Positions 17,924-26,511 are shown, numbered from the stretch's first letter. The stretch: 64,000 nucleotides of DNA from Aliidiomarina minuta (GCF_003987145.1 NZ_PIPL01000004.1:110800-174799); one strand, 5' to 3'. Numbers and translations: made by a program. Notes: generated by a model from the sequence alone, not told the origin.

Positions 17924-18454
17924 TTATTTGAACTGCTCGTCGACAGGCGTTTGCGCCATGTAATTAGTGTAATTGCTCAGGGTTTTCTGGCCTATGACTA
18001 AAATCACTTCGAGCACTTGCTGCTGCTTGTAGCCGGCGTCATAGAATTGTTTTACTGCGGACTCATCAACTTTGCCCTGTTGTTTAATCATGGCCTTGGT
18101 AAACTGACGTAAGCCCTCGAGTTTGTCGTCCTCAAGTTTCTTATCATTCAGAATAGCCTGATTAAGCTCATCAGATACGCCCATTTGCTTGGCAATGGCG
18201 CTATGCGCTGGCTGGCAATAATGACAGTTATTTACAACATTCACGGTTTGCCAGACCACGGTCAGTTCTTCTTTGTTGAGGCTGGTTTTATTGGCCAGAT
18301 TATCCAGCGTAAGATAAGCCTCGAGTAGCTGAGGCGCTTCGGCCATGACGCCATATAAATTAGGAATGAAGCCAGCGGCCTGTTCCGCTTTTTCCAGTAA
18401 GCCCTTGCTGCCTTGTGGGGCACTGTCTTTTGTGTGGATATTAAAATCAGTCAT
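17924..18454 (-). CDS. Carboxymuconolactone decarboxylase/AhpD-like protein
   Basis: The 176-residue protein carries the AhpD-type active-site motif CHYCQPAH (CxxC followed by His). These proteins act as peroxidase or disulfide-exchange enzymes. I chose the ATG at 18454 because GGAG lies 6 bases upstream; the ATG 12 bases earlier has no such site. It is last in the overlapping minus-strand operon, 14 bases after the GNAT gene. The substrate is unknown. Confidence 0.85.
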   Translation of the reverse strand: MTDFNIHTKDSAPQGSKGLLEKAEQAAGFIPNLYGVMAEAPQLLEAYLTLDNLANKTSLNKEELTVVWQTVNVVNNCHYCQPAHSAIAKQMGVSDELNQAILNDKKLEDDKLEGLRQFTKAMIKQQGKVDESAVKQFYDAGYKQQQVLEVILVIGQKTLSNYTNYMAQTPVDEQFK

Positions 18455-18468
18455 ATTGTACTCCATCG

Positions 18469-19356
18469 TTAAGTTAACTTTTGACGTAGTTGAGGGTTTA
18501 TCTTGGCTACCGGCACGATAATGCTAAGTTCGTAAGCGTCGGCAAAGTCATCGTCCAACGCGGCATCGCCGAACCAGATATGTGACCCCAGCGATAAATA
18601 CGATTGTAAAATCCTGGGTATCTGGTTGCCGGTAGCGGCTAATTGCTGCTGCAAGTATTGAATACGGGGCCTGTCGTTAAGAGATGTGGCCGCTGTAAAA
18701 TCAAGTCTTGCCTGGGTTTGATAGTTGAGACCGGGTTTGGCTGTCATCAACGGCTCAGGTGGTGCATACAGCTGCTGACAGAAGGTGATGATAATATCCA
18801 GGGCTTCTGGCCCGAGGCTTTTATATAAAGAAACATTACCGAAAAAGTAGTTGACCTCTTTTCGTTGTGCAAGCAAAGCATTTAACCCAGCCCAGAGTGC
18901 AAAAAATCCAAACCGGGCGGCACCTGCCTCATGGTTGACTACTGAGCGACCCAGCTCAATCGACTGTTTCAAAACACGACTACTAAAAAAGTCACTGTAG
19001 TCGAACAGCTGCGCCGTGCGTAACACCTCAATATTTGCCATCGCATCTCTGCCGGGCTTAAAACGATAGAGCGCAACTATCTGCAAACGATTAGGATCCC
19101 AGACCACGAGCTGAAGATAACTGGCGGGACCAAAATCACGGGCATCGGTATCCCGGGTTAAATTTCGCCCCGCTCCGGCCTGGCGAAAAGTAGCCTCACG
19201 AATGCGGCCCACTTCATTCATGGTTATGGGTGCCTCGTCGGCCTGCAGCACGTAGACCCGCAGGCCACGAAACTCAGTCAGCGCGCTGAACGAATCCAGT
19301 TCACGCTGAAGGTCTTGGCTTTGCTCGGCGTGAGCAAGGGGGACGTCGAAAGTCAT
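18469..19356 (-). CDS. OlsB-like GNAT N-acyltransferase (COG3176 'hemolysin' type)
   Basis: The 295-residue protein has features of the OlsB/acyl-homoserine-synthase-like GNAT fold: REATFRQAGAGRN near residue 55, LQLVVWDPNRLQIVALYRF, ELGRSVVN, and FGNVSLYKSL. OlsB transfers a 3-hydroxyacyl chain to ornithine in ornithine lipid synthesis; related proteins acylate other amines. GAGG lies 6 bases before the ATG. The gene overlaps by 56 bases the upstream gene, whose C-terminal half is a PlsC-like acyltransferase, recalling the OlsA/OlsB pair. Confidence 0.75.
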   Translation of the reverse strand: MTFDVPLAHAEQSQDLQRELDSFSALTEFRGLRVYVLQADEAPITMNEVGRIREATFRQAGAGRNLTRDTDARDFGPASYLQLVVWDPNRLQIVALYRFKPGRDAMANIEVLRTAQLFDYSDFFSSRVLKQSIELGRSVVNHEAGAARFGFFALWAGLNALLAQRKEVNYFFGNVSLYKSLGPEALDIIITFCQQLYAPPEPLMTAKPGLNYQTQARLDFTAATSLNDRPRIQYLQQQLAATGNQIPRILQSYLSLGSHIWFGDAALDDDFADAYELSIIVPVAKINPQLRQKLT

Positions 19357-20920
19357 GGTTTACCTCGTTAAAATGTCGGGGCAAGGCGTAACTGCGTGCT
19401 TTGCACCATTGCATACGCTGTTGGTCGTTAACGCCACAGGCCTGCAGCTCAATGGGCTGCATCGGCACATCAATAAAAAACTGCGGTCGCCGGATATATG
19501 GTTTAAGGGTTTCGCGGGGCAACAGCAGCATTTCCAGGTTAAGCCTGATTCCCAGCAAATTACGCACTTTATGAATGCAGTAGAACAAAGATGAATTACG
19601 TGACTGTATAAACATAGGCACTAACGAGCGTCGATAGCGTAGTGACAAGGTGGCTATGCTTTTTGCCCAGGCACCATCATCTAACTCTCCATGCACAGAA
19701 TAGCGCGCGGTTTTACCCGCTGGAAAAACCAGTAAGGGAGCTTTACCGGCAAATGCCTGAGTAACGGCGGCTGTGGATGCTTTGCGCGCTTCAAATACAG
19801 AAACAGGAACAATCAAGTCTTGTAAGTGACTTAAAGTCAGCAAAGCGTCATTGGCGATGACCCTGAGGTTAGGGTAGCGTTTTTGCAGCGCTGCGATTGC
19901 TATTAAACCGTCCACGCCCCCGGTGGGGTGATTGCATACAAATACGAGGCGGGCATTAGCATCAGGCCATCTCATCGCTTGTAACTCAGGTTCCACGCCG
20001 AGCAATTGCAATGCCTTGTCTGCCACACGATCCGGCGGCACCGAATCCAGTTTTTGCAGTAATTTATTCAGCCTTTTTTCCGCAATCAACCAGCGTAAGG
20101 TCGCCCATTTTATAGGGCCGAAAGACTGAGCAAGCTGGGGCTGGTATGTGTCCAGAAGGGTCTTGCTGCTGACCCGAGAAACCCTGCTTACAGGTTGGCT
20201 GGATGAGGCCAGTTTAACCATCAGATCTTCACCGGTTTCCCTGCTTAAGGCTTCAGGGTAGCCGGGCCAGTAGCACATGCTGCCAAAATGCTGGCCTATG
20301 GTTATATGGGTCACACTGATCGTCTGAGTGGTTGCACGCCGCATGGCGATTCCAAACGCTGAGCCTAAAATGCCTCGGGAAGCGTGTAATTTTTTGAGAG
20401 CCTCAAGACCAGCATGAGCTGGTAATTTTAACCGTGCCCAGGTGCGTCGAAGCCAGGGCGTCCAGCGCGGAGCCAGGCTTGAACTTGAAACAGGAGAGCG
20501 GGGCGCCAGAATATGACGCAGTTGCTTCCCGTCCCAGTTGAACTGTACAGGCTCATGAAAACGGTCAAAAATAAGCAGGATAAAAGGGCGATATGTTGTC
20601 AGTGCCCTGGGTTCAAGACGAAGATTAATGGCGTCCCAGTTCGCACAGTGGGCAAGGTTTTTGATTAGCAGTCCCCGGCTTGTGCTAGCCGTCTGAGTCT
20701 GGGCCTGATGCTGGTAATTATTCAGCAGGCAAAATACAAATCCTTTATCATTAAAAGCGGTCCAGCTACCACCTCCCTGGGGATCAATCGGCATAGCGGC
20801 GCTTATACCCTGAGCTTTAAAAAGTTCTGGTCCGCTCGCCGATGCACGGCTGTTCTGCTCGTCGCGGTTGATCAGGACGTGCAGTTTATGAGCTTCAAAA
20901 CACCAGCTTATGGTGCACAT
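19301..20920 (-). CDS. Fusion protein: NRDE/TANGO2 domain + PlsC-like acyltransferase
   Basis: The 539-residue frame is uninterrupted. Residues 1 to about 240 match NRDE/TANGO2 proteins: MCTISW start with Cys2, the family motif INRDE at 17-21, and GGGSWTAFNDKGF. Residues about 290-515 match lysophospholipid acyltransferases of the putative-hemolysin type: VCNHPTGGVDGL in place of the usual HX4D block, and LVFPAGKTARYS. TANGO2 homologues are linked to haem or lipid/acyl-CoA handling. The ATG lies inside the preceding DinB-like gene (13-bp overlap). The acyltransferase half suggests lipid modification at the inner membrane. Confidence 0.8.
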   Translation of the reverse strand: MCTISWCFEAHKLHVLINRDEQNSRASASGPELFKAQGISAAMPIDPQGGGSWTAFNDKGFVFCLLNNYQHQAQTQTASTSRGLLIKNLAHCANWDAINLRLEPRALTTYRPFILLIFDRFHEPVQFNWDGKQLRHILAPRSPVSSSSLAPRWTPWLRRTWARLKLPAHAGLEALKKLHASRGILGSAFGIAMRRATTQTISVTHITIGQHFGSMCYWPGYPEALSRETGEDLMVKLASSSQPVSRVSRVSSKTLLDTYQPQLAQSFGPIKWATLRWLIAEKRLNKLLQKLDSVPPDRVADKALQLLGVEPELQAMRWPDANARLVFVCNHPTGGVDGLIAIAALQKRYPNLRVIANDALLTLSHLQDLIVPVSVFEARKASTAAVTQAFAGKAPLLVFPAGKTARYSVHGELDDGAWAKSIATLSLRYRRSLVPMFIQSRNSSLFYCIHKVRNLLGIRLNLEMLLLPRETLKPYIRRPQFFIDVPMQPIELQACGVNDQQRMQWCKARSYALPRHFNEVNHDFRRPPCSRRAKPRPSA

Positions 20921-21396
20921 TTTTGCTGGTACTCCAAAGTGGATGCATGCACACCGATGGAGGGCTCTGCCTCAACACCAAAGTCAGTCATGATGATGCG
21001 AATGAGTGCCAGGTGGTGGATGGTATGACTGCATACAAAATCCAGTTCCCGGGCCAGGTTGGTGGCTAACCTTGTTGTTCCTGATTGATAGATCAAAGGG
21101 TGAGCATAGGGAGAATCAATGGCACCTAGTGTCTCTTGAATTTCATCAATCCGTGTTAATGCCGCCTGAGGCTGTGTTTCCAGAATGGGATCTCTTCTGC
21201 GTTCTGAATAATCAAGCAGTCCATTTTTAAGCGCCAATATGAGCTGAGAATAGTGTTCCAAAACATGTCGGCTGTGGCGGCCGATGCTTGCCTCCTGTGG
21301 TAGCTTTGAGGCGGCTGCATATTGACGGTCACCGAGCTCGGCAATCACATCTTTTAGTGCATTTAACTGAGCCAGATTGGTAGTTATTAGTTCCAT
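20908..21396 (-). CDS. DinB-like four-helix protein
   Basis: The 162-residue protein has the DinB/YfiT helical-bundle pattern with spaced His residues (RHSRHVLEHY near 37-46, and HTIHHLALIR near 120-129) suited to bind a metal. Family members include thiol transferases and many of unknown role. The start at 21396 has AGGAG upstream; an in-frame ATG further upstream lies within the preceding gene. It overlaps the TANGO2-fusion gene by 13 bases, so the two are probably functionally linked. Confidence 0.7.
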   Translation of the reverse strand: MELITTNLAQLNALKDVIAELGDRQYAAASKLPQEASIGRHSRHVLEHYSQLILALKNGLLDYSERRRDPILETQPQAALTRIDEIQETLGAIDSPYAHPLIYQSGTTRLATNLARELDFVCSHTIHHLALIRIIMTDFGVEAEPSIGVHASTLEYQQKCAP

Positions 21397-21397
21397 G

Positions 21398-21649
21398 TTA
21401 TTCAGGCTCCTGTGCTGATTGGTCTCCAAAATTCTGAGCAGCGGCACTGAAAGAAGATACGCAGAAAGGTACCAGGAAGTTCAGGTACAGATTGATCCAG
21501 TCAATGGGGGCCTGTTGAAAAATGCTGTCAGACTGGTTAATCAGGTTCAGTAAACTACCGACTACCAGAGATACCAGGGCAGCTCTTCGCAAAATAGAAA
21601 AAGAAAAAAGTACGCGCAAGAACGGTCGAATCTGGTATCTCATCATCAT
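21398..21649 (-). CDS. NrtS-like small membrane protein
   Basis: The 83-residue protein has two hydrophobic segments and the pattern RRAALVSLVVGSLLNLINQ ... LNFLVPFCVSSFSAA, which I associate with the NrtS nitrate/nitrite transport family. Several in-frame ATGs open the gene (MMMR), so the exact start is uncertain. It sits one base before the DinB-like gene and just after the receiver-like gene, within the operon. Confidence 0.6.
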   Translation of the reverse strand: MMMRYQIRPFLRVLFSFSILRRAALVSLVVGSLLNLINQSDSIFQQAPIDWINLYLNFLVPFCVSSFSAAAQNFGDQSAQEPE

Positions 21650-21651
21650 TA

Positions 21652-22041
21652 TTATTTCATTATATTGCGTAGCGCACGGGTTAGTTTTTGCTGTCCTTCA
21701 GGGGTATCGAGATCGGTTTTTGAAAAATACAGGTAATTATTGTCGGCATCAGGCAAGAGTCTTCGAATTTGCGACTTTGCCTGGTCGTGGGTCAGCAGGC
21801 TGGCGAATACAAGGGGTAAATCAGGCGACGCTGCTCGCAGTTTATCAACGACTTCTTTTGCTGATAGTGGCAGTGCGGACTGCAAGGCTAACGAAACGAC
21901 TGCGGCCCTGGCTGTTTTACCCAGGCGCTTAAGGTCGTCTTCATTTTCTGCCGCGGCATAGGTGAGCTGCGCGGCGGATAAAAAAGGTTTTACCTGGCTA
22001 ACAATGAAGGGATGCGGACGAGCTAAGAGTATATCTGGCAT
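21652..22041 (-). CDS. Receiver-fold-like protein, first gene of the operon
   Basis: The protein has 129 residues from the ATG at 22041, chosen because AAGGA lies upstream; the longer frame starts in the AraC spacer. Alternating hydrophobic strands and helices (PDILLARP, AAVVSLAL, LPLVFASLL, NYLYFSK) suggest a CheY-like fold, but the phosphate-accepting Asp cluster is not evident, so it may be a pseudo-receiver or something else. It is divergent from the AraC regulator. Confidence 0.5.
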   Translation of the reverse strand: MPDILLARPHPFIVSQVKPFLSAAQLTYAAAENEDDLKRLGKTARAAVVSLALQSALPLSAKEVVDKLRAASPDLPLVFASLLTHDQAKSQIRRLLPDADNNYLYFSKTDLDTPEGQQKLTRALRNIMK

Positions 22042-22123
22042 TACTTTTTCCTTGTTAATGTATAGACTAGCCATATTCGTTAATAACTATCCGTTATCTT
22101 AGATACTCGGAGTACTGATAACC

Positions 22124-23044
22124 ATGACCGAAACAACGGTGCAATCAACCAAAACAACGGAAGCTGTTGATAAGCTACTTGGCGAACTGGCATTTGGCTC
22201 GAGTTTGTATTTTGAATCGGGTTTCTGTAATAGCTGGAATATGCTTACTGAAAAGTCCGATAAGGCAGGGCTGCATCTGATCACTCAGGGCCATATCTGG
22301 TTTGCCATGCCGGGTCAGCTGGAAACTCAATTTAAAATGGAGGCGGGCGATGCGTTGTTCTTAAGCCATGGTTTCCGGCACTGGCTAAGCGATGAACGGG
22401 TGCAGGCTGAGCAGGCAGGAAGCGACATGACGCAGGTTTGTATTCCAGAGCACCTGGAGCAGGGGCTGGTTTGTTATGACGTAGATGTCAGGTCATCCTT
22501 AACTAAAACTTTGTTTGAATTGATGCCGGATTATATTCATTTGCCGGCTAGTAAGCAGAGTGATCAGTTGGCGCAACTTATCGCCATAGTTCAGGATGAG
22601 GCGGCAAGGCAGCAGCCAGGTTACTCGGTAGCAGTCAGTCGGCTAAGTGATGTTATTGTGCTGCATTTAATTCGCCAGGTATTAACAGACGAGAGCATTG
22701 CCAGTGGTCTGCTTAATGCGTTGCGGGACGATGTGCTGAGGAAGGTATTGGTTGCCATGATGGGTGACCTGACTCAGGAATGGACGGTGGATGCCATGGC
22801 GGCAACCGCCTTTTTGTCACGAAGTGCCTTTGCCGAGCGCTGTCACAAAGTGCTAGGGATGTCACCGAAACATGTGATTGATACGCTGCGCCTGCAGCAC
22901 GCCCGCCATTTACTGATTCATACCCAGGACACTATTGACAAGATAGCTGAGTCGGTCGGCTACCAGTCCGCAACAGCATTTATTCGCTTTTTTAAACAGC
23001 GCGCAGGATGCGCCCCGGGTGAGTATCGACAACTGCAGGCATAA
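22124..23044 (+). CDS. AraC family transcriptional regulator with cupin sensor
   Basis: The 306-residue protein has an N-terminal cupin-type domain (about 20-190, with HLITQGHIWFAMPG and GDALFLSHGFRHWL) and a C-terminal double helix-turn-helix (about 205-303, ending CAPGEYRQLQA). Such regulators often activate neighbouring redox genes; the adjacent thioredoxin/CcdA pair is the likely target by position. It is also divergent from the TANGO2-fusion operon and could control that as well. Confidence 0.88.
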   Translation: MTETTVQSTKTTEAVDKLLGELAFGSSLYFESGFCNSWNMLTEKSDKAGLHLITQGHIWFAMPGQLETQFKMEAGDALFLSHGFRHWLSDERVQAEQAGSDMTQVCIPEHLEQGLVCYDVDVRSSLTKTLFELMPDYIHLPASKQSDQLAQLIAIVQDEAARQQPGYSVAVSRLSDVIVLHLIRQVLTDESIASGLLNALRDDVLRKVLVAMMGDLTQEWTVDAMAATAFLSRSAFAERCHKVLGMSPKHVIDTLRLQHARHLLIHTQDTIDKIAESVGYQSATAFIRFFKQRAGCAPGEYRQLQA

Positions 23045-23104
23045 ATGTGAGTTTGGTTGATCCTGCAGGCGTTTTGGTCAATGCTAATTATTGGCCCGCC
23101 CCAT

Positions 23105-23135
23105 AGACTTCAAAGGTCTTTAATCTTTGGAGTCT
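23105..23135 (+). promoter_or_regulatory. Hairpin that would hide the ribosome binding site of the thioredoxin gene
   Basis: AGACTTCAAAG (23105-23115) can pair over 11 bp, one G-T wobble, with CTTTGGAGTCT (23125-23135) across a 9-nt loop. The GGAG ribosome binding site (23129-23132), 7 bases before the ATG, lies inside the stem. An alternative role is an inverted-repeat protein site. Confidence 0.5.
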
Positions 23136-23139
23136 TATT

Positions 23140-23568
23140 ATGAAATATATTCTAAGTGCAATCGTTGGATTCTGTGTTGTTGCGGCAAGCGCAATTTGGT
23201 TTAGCACGGCATCTGCTTCTGATACCTACCTGAAAAACTTTAAGCATAGTTTTACCGAGAGCGCCTATGAACAGGCAAAAGAGGACAATAAGTTAGTACT
23301 TATTGACGTCTATGCCACCTGGTGTCCTACCTGCCGTCGTCAGCAAGATGTGCTGAATGACTACTTTGCAGAGAACCCGGATAGTGAAGTGGTGGTGTTT
23401 GAGGTCGACTACGATGATCAGAAAGAGTGGGTCAGTTACTTTCAGGCACCGCGCCAGTCAACTCTGGCGTTGTATCGTGGTGACGAGCGACTTTGGTTTA
23501 GTGTGGCACAAACCAATAAAAGCGCTATTTTTGAGGCGTTAAACGAGCATGACGCAGGGGGTCAGTAA
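23140..23568 (+). CDS. Periplasmic thioredoxin-like protein
   Basis: The 142-residue protein has an N-terminal signal peptide or anchor (residues 1-29) and a thioredoxin fold with active site WCPTC (Cys62, Cys65), close to the DsbD C-terminal type. With the CcdA-like protein encoded 2 bases downstream it would form a split DsbD: the membrane protein brings electrons from the cytoplasm and this domain delivers them to periplasmic substrates. Confidence 0.88.
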   Translation: MKYILSAIVGFCVVAASAIWFSTASASDTYLKNFKHSFTESAYEQAKEDNKLVLIDVYATWCPTCRRQQDVLNDYFAENPDSEVVVFEVDYDDQKEWVSYFQAPRQSTLALYRGDERLWFSVAQTNKSAIFEALNEHDAGGQ

Positions 23569-23570
23569 GC

Positions 23571-24272
23571 ATGGAGCTTACAGCTATTCCGCTGGCGCTC
23601 GTCGCGGGCGTGCTTAGCCTGCTGTCACCCTGTGTACTACCCATGGTGCCGGCAGTCACGGCTTCAGCCATGCGCGCATCACGTTCGGGGATATGGTTCT
23701 TAGGCTTAGGGCTGGCGCTTACTTTTGCTTTGGGCGGCTCGGTTTTAACTTATCTCTTTATGAGCATGGGAACGACCCCTGATGTGCTGCGTCATTTCGC
23801 TGCGGGGCTTATGCTGGTGATGGGCTTTGCCTTAGTGAACAGCCGTTTGAACATGTTGGTTTCTACTGGTTTGTCGCGCATGATTAGCTACTTGCCCAAT
23901 GGCGGTAATATTCAGGCGGATTCGTCCCATCCGGCGTTTCAGTTTGTGATTGGCGGGTCGTTGGGTTTAATCTGGTTACCCTGTGTGGGTCCAACCTTAG
24001 GGGCTGCCATTGCGCTGGCATCGACCGGTGAGCATCTGACCATGTCTTTCTTAGTGATGCTTGCTTTTGGTATAGGTACGGCGGCACCTCTGATTGCTAT
24101 TGGTTATTTTGCAGGGACTAAAATTCAGGCGTTGAGAAGCTCGGCCAAAGTGGGTCGCCTGGTATTAGGGTATGCTTTGCTGGTCATCGCTTTGATGATA
24201 TTCACAGGCTTTGACAAAGTACTTGAAACCATTGCTATCGAATATCTGCCGGACTGGGTTACCCGCATCTGA
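23571..24272 (+). CDS. CcdA/DsbD-type thiol-disulfide transporter
   Basis: The 233-residue membrane protein has six hydrophobic segments. The CcdA signature LLSPCVLPMVPAV lies near residue 20 and the second conserved Cys in WLPCVGPTLGAA near residue 143. It moves reducing equivalents across the inner membrane for cytochrome c maturation or periplasmic protein repair. It lacks the extra thioredoxin domains of full DsbD; the gene before it supplies one. Confidence 0.9.
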   Translation: MELTAIPLALVAGVLSLLSPCVLPMVPAVTASAMRASRSGIWFLGLGLALTFALGGSVLTYLFMSMGTTPDVLRHFAAGLMLVMGFALVNSRLNMLVSTGLSRMISYLPNGGNIQADSSHPAFQFVIGGSLGLIWLPCVGPTLGAAIALASTGEHLTMSFLVMLAFGIGTAAPLIAIGYFAGTKIQALRSSAKVGRLVLGYALLVIALMIFTGFDKVLETIAIEYLPDWVTRI

Positions 24273-24282
24273 GCAGGTTAAG

Positions 24283-25299
24283 CTATTCCGGGGCCGCGAC
24301 CTGCGTGGTTGCTCGGCCCTGGCCTTTGGCCTGGTACATGGCTTTGTCAGCGGCTAGCAACAGGTTGTCATCCAGGTTTGCCGACTTTACCTGAATACCA
24401 ATGCTTAACGAGCATTCAGTCGCTATCGGCTGGGAGAGTTTCTTAAACTGTTCACGCAGGCGTTTGGCAGCCTGTTGTGCGTTTGCAACAGTAGCGTTAC
24501 TAAGAATCCAGAAAAACTCATCGCCTCCCATACGTGCACAAATGTCGGTATCCCGGCTGCACTGTATCAATGCCTGGCCGAATGCGGTTAATAGATCGTC
24601 GCCGACAGCGTGACCATGTTTGTCATTAAGTTCTTTGAAGTTATCCAGATCAATAGCTATTACAGCAACTGAGCTTGATTCATGTTGCTGCTTTAATTCT
24701 GTCCAGCGGCTTTCAAAACCACGACGGTTCAGCAGTCCGGTGAGACTGTCGGTATTGGCCTTTTGAGACAACTCTTCGGAGTGTAATTTAACTTTGCGTA
24801 AACGTTTTCGGGTGCGTTCATAGCGTTGCGATAAGCGCGAGATGTTATGCCACTGATCAAGTTGCAGGCTGATAGCTTCTGCCAGTAACTCAAGCTGCTG
24901 TGTAGCCTCAGGAGATAAGCTGTGTTGCCTGGAGCTGGTCGCACACAGGCTGCCAATGACCTGTTCTGAGTTACGCACTGGCAACACCACAAAGGTTTGC
25001 ATGCCTAAGGAAGCCCCTGTGCTATGCGGATACTCGTCTTTTACCCGGGTACTGATAATTGAATCGTTGTTAAAGAGTAAGCGACACATAGAGTCCGACC
25101 AGTCGAGTTCAGTACCGGAGTCGATCTGGATGTCTTCGCTGCCTTCAACCCAGATAACCTGCTGACGTTGTTGCACGGCATCTATGTAAGTGACAAAAAT
25201 AGTCTCCAGGCCGGTTATCAGGCTGGCTAATTTTAGTAAGGGTTGTATCGACTTTTCTAACTGTAAGAAAGAGCCGGAAAACTTATCAGTTCGGCGCAT
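24283..25299 (-). CDS. GAF-GGDEF diguanylate cyclase
   Basis: The 338-residue cytosolic protein has an N-terminal GAF-like sensor (about 20-150), a helical linker (about 150-180) and a GGDEF domain (about 180-335). The catalytic motif is intact as GGDEF at residues 258-262. The product-inhibition site RxxD is present as RDTD, five residues before it. It should therefore make cyclic di-GMP from GTP and be feedback-regulated. The signal sensed is unknown. Confidence 0.92.
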   Translation of the reverse strand: MRRTDKFSGSFLQLEKSIQPLLKLASLITGLETIFVTYIDAVQQRQQVIWVEGSEDIQIDSGTELDWSDSMCRLLFNNDSIISTRVKDEYPHSTGASLGMQTFVVLPVRNSEQVIGSLCATSSRQHSLSPEATQQLELLAEAISLQLDQWHNISRLSQRYERTRKRLRKVKLHSEELSQKANTDSLTGLLNRRGFESRWTELKQQHESSSVAVIAIDLDNFKELNDKHGHAVGDDLLTAFGQALIQCSRDTDICARMGGDEFFWILSNATVANAQQAAKRLREQFKKLSQPIATECSLSIGIQVKSANLDDNLLLAADKAMYQAKGQGRATTQVAAPE

Positions 25300-25436
25300 G
25301 AGTCTATATGTACCCTAATGCTACTTCGTGGTTAATCTTCTATCGTTAGCATATCCTTTTGTAAAGATAAATGAATAATTAATTGATTTGCCTGTAAAAG
25401 CTTGAAATATCTTTTAAAGAGACTCATCTTCATAGC

Positions 25437-26465
25437 ATGGACACAATAAAAAATCTGGCTGACTACAGCGCCGCTTTGAAACTGCAGCAACAATCTCCGC
25501 TTAAACGGCGGAGACGTTGGGGTGTGCTTGCCGGTGGTGCTGTGATTGGTGGCCTGGGAGCTGCTTTGATGGCGCCGACAGCTGCTGCAGCAGTGGCTGC
25601 CGGAGGCGCGGCTAAGATTGGCTTTGGGGCGGGCTTATTTAAAACCGCCGGGGTTATCTTAGGCTCCAAAAGTCTGACGGCCGCGATGGGCGGTTATAAG
25701 GGCATGAGCCTGGCGCATAGTTATTTTCGGGACGTGCAGAACTTCGACTTTATACCTTTGACGGAAATAGATGAAAGTCAGCCGCACCAACTGATAGTGA
25801 TTAATGGTTTTCTCAGTGAAGATGATCGTGAGTACGCCGACTGGCGCGATGCGTTGCAAGCTTCAAACGTGACCCAGCCGACCTGGTTGTTGAGCTGGGA
25901 ATCGAAACGTTTGCGCGAGCTGAGCGGCACTTTTACCGGGCTTGGTGTGCAGAGTCTGATGAGGGGCAGTATACGTAGTTTGCCTATAGGTCTGGCGTCT
26001 CATGTGGCGGATAATGCCTGGCATGGTGCGCAAATGAATGCCCGTAAAGCCGGGCTTTTGTTAGCAGAGGCTATTCGACAGACCCCCGACACTCGTTACA
26101 GCATTATCGGCCACTCCTTAGGCGCCCGTGTGGCTTTTTATGCCTTGCAGTCGCTGGCTGGTACGGCTGAGCCAGGCGCTGTGCCGCGGGTTGAGAATAC
26201 TATTTTACTGGGCGCCGCTCAGGGTCGTAGAAATCACCTTAAATGGCAAAAAGCGGCGGCGGCCTGCAGTGGTCAGCTTATTAACTGTTACTCCGACCGG
26301 GATACTGTGCTGCGCTGGATGTACCAGGGCATTAATGCAGGCATGTCGCGTCCGGCGGGTCTGGGCACAGCACCTTCGCCAGTAGTTAATCTGGATTGTT
26401 CAGACCTGGTTGCAGCTCATACCGACTGGAAGCGACACTTACCTGAAGTGCTTAAGCGCTGTTAA
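25437..26465 (+). CDS. TMCO4-like (DUF726) alpha/beta hydrolase
   Basis: The 342-residue protein has a Gly/Ala-rich hydrophobic region (about 28-75) and an alpha/beta-hydrolase domain with nucleophile elbow GHSLGAR (Ser227). The sequence LIVINGFLSEDD and the TWLLSWESKRL block fit the DUF726/TMCO4 family, better known from eukaryotes, of unknown substrate. The last codons (LPEVLKRC) and stop lie inside a 58-bp sequence repeated beyond the chemoreceptor gene. Confidence 0.75.
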   Translation: MDTIKNLADYSAALKLQQQSPLKRRRRWGVLAGGAVIGGLGAALMAPTAAAAVAAGGAAKIGFGAGLFKTAGVILGSKSLTAAMGGYKGMSLAHSYFRDVQNFDFIPLTEIDESQPHQLIVINGFLSEDDREYADWRDALQASNVTQPTWLLSWESKRLRELSGTFTGLGVQSLMRGSIRSLPIGLASHVADNAWHGAQMNARKAGLLLAEAIRQTPDTRYSIIGHSLGARVAFYALQSLAGTAEPGAVPRVENTILLGAAQGRRNHLKWQKAAAACSGQLINCYSDRDTVLRWMYQGINAGMSRPAGLGTAPSPVVNLDCSDLVAAHTDWKRHLPEVLKRC

Positions 26466-26498
26466 TCATCCCACACGGGCGCGAAGTCGGGATCAATA
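26441..26498. repeat. 58-bp direct repeat, copy 1
   Basis: This copy matches 28142-28199 at 52 of 58 positions by my alignment. It contains the end of the TMCO4-like gene and, on the other strand, the last codons of an aldo/keto reductase (IDPDFAPVWDD, stop). The two copies bracket the chemoreceptor gene. Confidence 0.85.
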
Positions 26499-26502
26499 GG
26501 AG
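26463..26502 (-). pseudogene. Orphan 3' end of an aldo/keto reductase gene
   Basis: The minus strand reads PPIDPDFAPVWDD then stop, nearly identical to the C-terminus of the intact DkgB-like gene 1.7 kb away (RIIDPDFAPVWDD). No upstream reductase sequence remains, so it is a relic left by duplication. Confidence 0.75.
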
Positions 26503-26511
26503 GCTGTACAA

